The position numbers and the translations under genes were made by a program. From the NCBI RefSeq assembly GCF_036017035.1, contig NZ_JAYXHS010000003.1, positions 186,001 to 250,000 on the forward strand: a DNA stretch of 64,000 nucleotides. Reading direction: 5' to 3'. The notes under the pieces are model-generated. The model did not search any database, had not been told where the DNA came from, and worked only from the letters and a program-made list of their open reading frames with translations. Positions 60,417 through 64,000 of this stretch are shown piece after piece; positions within the stretch are counted from its first letter, which is position 1; every line of letters begins with the position of its first letter. Source of the DNA: Viridibacterium silvisoli (GTDB lineage: Bacteria > Pseudomonadota > Gammaproteobacteria > Burkholderiales > Rhodocyclaceae).

Positions 60417-61567
60417 GAAGTCCGACCCGGCGAGCGCTTCGCCGCCGGATCGAACAGATTTTCGTATGCATCGACCATGATGGTCAGTGCGTGTTGCGCA
60501 AGCGCTGTCCTGCGAGCAATCGCAGGCAACTCTGCCATGCCTGGATCTGCGTGCAGACACCGCGACAAGGCATGTGCCAGCTCATCCACCTTGCCCGATG
60601 GCACCAGCACGCCACAGCGGCCATGCTCCAGCACGTCCGGATTACCTCCGACCGCCGTCGCTACAATCGGCAAGCCACTGGCCATTGCTTCCTGCAAAGT
60701 GCAGGACGTACCTTCAGCAATCGACGGCAGTACAAAACAATCCATCACACGCAGCATTTCCGCCACGTCACTGCGACTGCCGGGCAACCACGCCCGCTCC
60801 GACATGCCCGTTTCCATCAAGCGCCTGGTCAGCGCGGCCCGCTCCTCGCCTTCGCCAACGATCACCAGTCGCAGGCGCCGTTTCGCCTCATCATCGCCGG
60901 CCACCAATTGCGCACAGGCATCTATCAGCAGCTTCTGATTCTTCACCGGGTCCAGGCGACCTACCGTGCCGACAACCCAGGCATCCCCAGCGAAGGGCCA
61001 GGCATCAGGTTTGGGCTCATCCGCATCGGCGGGATGAAACCTCTCCGTATCGACCCCGTTTGGCACCAATGCGACACGCTCAGGTGGCACGCCAATCGGG
61101 CCGCTCAGATAGTCGCGCAACTGACGTGACACCGCCACGAATTGCGTCACGAACGGCCGATACAAACGCCGCATCAGGCGATAGCGCTTGTTCGAGCCAT
61201 CCGGGTCCGCCACCACCCAGCCATGCTCGACGTGTACGCGTCGCCCTATGCCAGCCAGCCAGGCAACCGGCGTCACTTCCAGCGCGGCCAGATTGCAGGT
61301 ATGCAGCACGTCCGGGCGCAACTCACGGAACAGGCGCCAGAGTCGCGGATACATCCCGAAGATCTGCCCCGGAGGCTTCTGCAGCGAGATGAAGCGCACG
61401 TCCTTGTGTTCGATGCGGCGGGCAAACTCCTCGCTGCATTCCGTCAGCGCAATCACTACATGTTCGAAGCGCTCTGCCGGCAACTTGTTGATGAGTTGCA
61501 CGATGACATTTTCCAGACCGCCGGCCTTGAAGCTATAGACCACATGGGCGATACGTAACCGACGCAC
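60413..61567 (-). CDS. Exosortase A-associated family 4 glycosyltransferase
   Basis: A GTG at 61567, two bases after the amidotransferase stop, gives the product (384 residues) that begins RRLRIAHVVYSFKAGGLENV; the longer in-frame stretch has no protein character. It has LINKLPAERFEHVVIALT, VPNGVDTERFHPADADEPK, VGTVGRLDPVKNQKLLIDA, VIVGEGEERAALTRRL and SIAEGTSCTLQEAMASGLPIVATAVGGNPDVL. It matches the PEP-CTERM/EpsH1 sugar transferase group 2 (TIGR03088 type). It transfers a sugar to the growing polymer. Confidence 0.93.
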   Translation of the reverse strand: MRRLRIAHVVYSFKAGGLENVIVQLINKLPAERFEHVVIALTECSEEFARRIEHKDVRFISLQKPPGQIFGMYPRLWRLFRELRPDVLHTCNLAALEVTPVAWLAGIGRRVHVEHGWVVADPDGSNKRYRLMRRLYRPFVTQFVAVSRQLRDYLSGPIGVPPERVALVPNGVDTERFHPADADEPKPDAWPFAGDAWVVGTVGRLDPVKNQKLLIDACAQLVAGDDEAKRRLRLVIVGEGEERAALTRRLMETGMSERAWLPGSRSDVAEMLRVMDCFVLPSIAEGTSCTLQEAMASGLPIVATAVGGNPDVLEHGRCGVLVPSGKVDELAHALSRCLHADPGMAELPAIARRTALAQHALTIMVDAYENLFDPAAKRSPGRTS

Positions 61568-61569
61568 CG

Positions 61570-63456
61570 TCACTGCAGTCCAAGGAAAGCGTCGAACATC
61601 AGCAAGGACCAGATCGGCGCGCTGTAATCGCGCAAGCCCGACTCGTGAGCATCCACCATGCTGCGCAGATAGCGGTGATCGAAGAAGCCGGTATCGAGCA
61701 GACGCTGACCAGTCAGCGCGGTGCGCACGCGCTGCTTCAACGGACCACGGAACCAGCGTGACAGCGGCACGGAGAAGCCCATCTTCGGGCGATACAGGAT
61801 GTCGTTCGGCAGCAGGGATTCGGACGCCTTCTTGAGCAGGAATTTGCCTTCCTGTCCCTTTATGCGCATCGCCGATGGCAAGGTGGCCGCCCATTCGATC
61901 AGCTTGTGATCGAGCAAAGGCTCACGTACCTCCAGCGCATGCGCCATCGAGGCACGATCCACCTTGGTATTGATGTCACCCACCAGCCAGGTGTTCATGT
62001 CGATGTACTGGATCAATGACAGCGGGTCGTCTGTCTGCGCATTCGCCGCATGCTGATTGAAGACATGCTGGGCGTGATAGCCGCCGAGTTGCGCGCGCAA
62101 GCTCTCGCTGTAGAGTCGGCTGCGCTCATCGTCACGCAGCACCGACATGCTGTGAAAATAGGCCGACACCGAATCACGTGCCATGCCCTGGAAACTCGTC
62201 TTGGCGCGGAACATGCGCGGCGCCCAGTCGGCTTTCGGATAGACGCGCGCCATGGCACCAAACAGAGGTCCACGCAGCCACTGTGGCAAGGCCGAGCGCG
62301 CACGCTCCTCCATCATGTGCAGACGGTAGCGACGATAGCCTCCGAACACTTCGTCACCGCCATCGCCCGACAAGGCCACGGTGACGTGACGGCGTGCCAG
62401 CTGGCAAACGCGATAGGTCGGAATGGCCGAACTGTCTGCATACGGTTCGTCGTACAAGCGGGCCAGCATGTCGATCAGATCGTAGTCATCGCTCGTGACT
62501 GTATCGACGAAATGATTGGTCCTGTACCGATCTGCCACCTGCTTCGCAAACGCCGACTCGTTGAAGGCCGGGTCGTCAAAAGCAATCGAGCAGGTATTCA
62601 CCGGCGCGTCCGACAAGCCGGCCATGTGCGCGACGACGGCGCTGGAATCGACGCCGCCGGAAAGAAACGCCCCCAGCGGTACGTCAGCAATCATGCGCAA
62701 GCGGATGGATTCGCGCAGGCGCGCATTGAGCTCTTCACAAGCCTCGCGCACACCGACCGTCGATGTCGCTTCGAATTGCACATCCCAGTATCGGCGAGGC
62801 GCCGGCATGGCGTCTCCACGCCGTAGCGTCATCGTATGCGCCGCGCGCAATTTACGTGCGCCGCGATAGATGCAGCGCGGATCGGCTACATAACCCAGCG
62901 CGAAATACTCTTCGACTGCTTGCGGGTCGAGACGGCGGTCAAGCCCGGCGCATTGCGTCAGCGTCTTGAGCTCGGAACCAAAGGCCAGCCAGCCGTCGTC
63001 AAGTACCGCGTAGAACATCGGTTTGACACCCACGCGATCGCGCGCGAGGAAAAACGTTTCGCGATTGCGATCCCACAGCGCGAAGGCAAACATGCCGCGG
63101 AAGCGCTCGACGCAGGCCTCGCCCCACTGCTCCCACGCGTGCACGATGACCTCGGTATCGCTGCGCGTGCGGAATGTATGACCTGCTGCCTGCAACTCGG
63201 GAATGAGTTCCTGGTAGTTGTAGATCTCGCCATTGAAGACCACCACCACGGATTGATCTTCGTTGAACAGCGGCTGCTGACCTGTTGCCAGGTCAATGAC
63301 GGACAGGCGCCGGTGCGCCAGCGCAACACCGGGCTCGACATGCAGACCCTCTTCATCCGGACCACGATGGAACTGGATGGCGTTCATGCGCGCTACCAGC
63401 GCACGGTCTGGCTCGCGCCGCCCCTTCAGATCGAAAATCCCCGCAATGCCGCACAT
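61570..63456 (-). CDS. Exosortase A-associated amidotransferase (asparagine synthase-like)
   Basis: The protein begins MCGIAGIFDLKGRREPD, so the class II nucleophile Cys2 is present after methionine removal; the upstream TTG is rejected. The glutaminase domain has FHRGPDEEGLHVEPGVALAHRRLSVIDLATGQQPL and FNGEIYNYQEL. The synthetase domain has FLSGGVDSSAVVAHMA (PP-loop), and SGDGGDEVFGGYRRY. The length (628 residues) and motifs match exosortase A amidotransferase 1 (TIGR03108 type). It probably amidates a uronic acid of the polymer. GTG of the next gene lies two bases after its stop. Confidence 0.95.
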   Translation of the reverse strand: MCGIAGIFDLKGRREPDRALVARMNAIQFHRGPDEEGLHVEPGVALAHRRLSVIDLATGQQPLFNEDQSVVVVFNGEIYNYQELIPELQAAGHTFRTRSDTEVIVHAWEQWGEACVERFRGMFAFALWDRNRETFFLARDRVGVKPMFYAVLDDGWLAFGSELKTLTQCAGLDRRLDPQAVEEYFALGYVADPRCIYRGARKLRAAHTMTLRRGDAMPAPRRYWDVQFEATSTVGVREACEELNARLRESIRLRMIADVPLGAFLSGGVDSSAVVAHMAGLSDAPVNTCSIAFDDPAFNESAFAKQVADRYRTNHFVDTVTSDDYDLIDMLARLYDEPYADSSAIPTYRVCQLARRHVTVALSGDGGDEVFGGYRRYRLHMMEERARSALPQWLRGPLFGAMARVYPKADWAPRMFRAKTSFQGMARDSVSAYFHSMSVLRDDERSRLYSESLRAQLGGYHAQHVFNQHAANAQTDDPLSLIQYIDMNTWLVGDINTKVDRASMAHALEVREPLLDHKLIEWAATLPSAMRIKGQEGKFLLKKASESLLPNDILYRPKMGFSVPLSRWFRGPLKQRVRTALTGQRLLDTGFFDHRYLRSMVDAHESGLRDYSAPIWSLLMFDAFLGLQ

Positions 63457-63492
63457 GGTCAAGTCTTCTTGTTGATTGTGTTTGTCGTTGCG

Positions 63493-64000
63493 TCAGTGAC
63501 GGGCGGTGTGCTGCAGCGCTGTCTGCACCGCGCTCCAATTGTCCCGCACAAACGCTTCAAGCGTCTTTTGTGCCACGGCCGGGGTCGAATCCATCGGCGT
63601 CCAGATCACGACACCCGCGGAGTCATCCGGCTGGCGCTGCAGGCGCGCCTTGAGCAAATCCAGTTTTGCGGCACGATCCGAACTGGTCGTCGAGGCCTCG
63701 CCCAGCCAGTAGGTGCGCAATGCCAACAAGCGCCCACCGTCACCGCCAATCTCTGCTTGCTGGAACTGTACGCTCTGGCCGTCTTGCGCCGACAGCTCGG
63801 CGCGCGCCTCGGCTACGACGCCCCACAGGCGATCATCACTGTCGACGAGGTGATTGTCGAACTGCACCAATTCGTGCCCAGGCGACTGGCTGGAAAAATA
63901 TGCGATCTGCACAATCACCCGTTGCTCGCCACGCTTGAACACTTGCAGCGACGACGCCTTCTCCCCTTTGTACACCGCTTGCCAGCCAGGATTGCCGGAC
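63493..64000 (-). CDS. EpsI domain of exosortase/EpsI protein, 5' end beyond right edge (partial)
   Basis: The frame is open from the right edge (64000) to its stop at 63493, giving about 168 residues. It reads SGNPGWQAVYKGEKASSLQVF and continues with RVIVQIAYFSSQSPGHELVQFDNHL, WTPMDSTPAVAQKTLEAF and a helical end, the EpsI-type domain that is either a stand-alone gene or fused to the C-terminus of exosortase A. The N-terminal portion is missing from the window. It suggests that XrtA itself lies just to the right. Confidence 0.88.
   Translation of the reverse strand, partial: SGNPGWQAVYKGEKASSLQVFKRGEQRVIVQIAYFSSQSPGHELVQFDNHLVDSDDRLWGVVAEARAELSAQDGQSVQFQQAEIGGDGGRLLALRTYWLGEASTTSSDRAAKLDLLKARLQRQPDDSAGVVIWTPMDSTPAVAQKTLEAFVRDNWSAVQTALQHTARH

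Overview
The window looks like a chromosome segment of a high-G+C betaproteobacterium. The queA-tgt-yajC-secD-secF block, the exosortase A (XrtA/EpsH) type polysaccharide locus and the general gene content fit Rhodocyclales or close relatives. The exact genus cannot be read from the sequence.

Layout. (1) 1-3989: a retron-type reverse transcriptase that runs off the left edge, with a plausible msr-msd RNA upstream, then a SUI1/YciH factor, a secreted PL10-like pectate lyase and a small cupin. (2) 4350-15233: a 10.8 kb element integrated into a tRNA-Leu(CAA) gene and bounded by perfect 56-bp direct repeats. It carries a tyrosine integrase, a primase-helicase, an HK97-type capsid and portal, and, at the far end, two abortive-infection-like genes and an unknown gene. 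It has no terminase, tail or lysis genes, so it reads as a capsid-encoding phage satellite with defence cargo or as a remnant of one. (3) 15178-31339: housekeeping genes: tRNA-Leu, queA-tgt-yajC-secDF, dapA-bamC, a histone-deacetylase-like hydrolase, DUF1015, a DAHP synthase gene, rpmG-rpmB, radC, coaBC-dut, a secreted barnase-like RNase with a barstar-like inhibitor, and nudB. (4) 31302-36671: an ACP-VOC-FkbH-MBOAT-SGNH set whose parts suggest a carrier-bound acyl (perhaps glyceryl) unit made and then passed across the membrane to a glycan. (5) 36961-39468: argB and a GT-C membrane glycosyltransferase. (6) 39493-45555: the XrtA-associated acyl-metabolism genes (hydrolases 1 and 2, ACP, GNAT, AMP-ligase, PLP decarboxylase). 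(7) 45709-64000: polysaccharide genes: six clear glycosyltransferases plus two less certain ones, a flippase, a deacetylase, an ATP-grasp/phosphatase fusion, an O-glycosylation ligase, an acyltransferase, an asparagine-synthase-like amidotransferase and the EpsI end of a gene that runs off the right edge.

How the parts fit. Regions 6 and 7, and probably 4, look like one extracellular polysaccharide programme of the exosortase A type: glycosyltransferases build a lipid-linked unit, the flippase exports it, the ligase joins it, and acyltransferases and the amidotransferase decorate it. Many genes there overlap by four bases (ATGA or GTGA), which indicates translational coupling. The strongest candidates for undescribed biology are the tRNA-Leu satellite with its defence genes, the edge retron, the FkbH/MBOAT decoration set, and a 41-residue membrane protein coupled between the acyltransferase and the O-glycosylation ligase.
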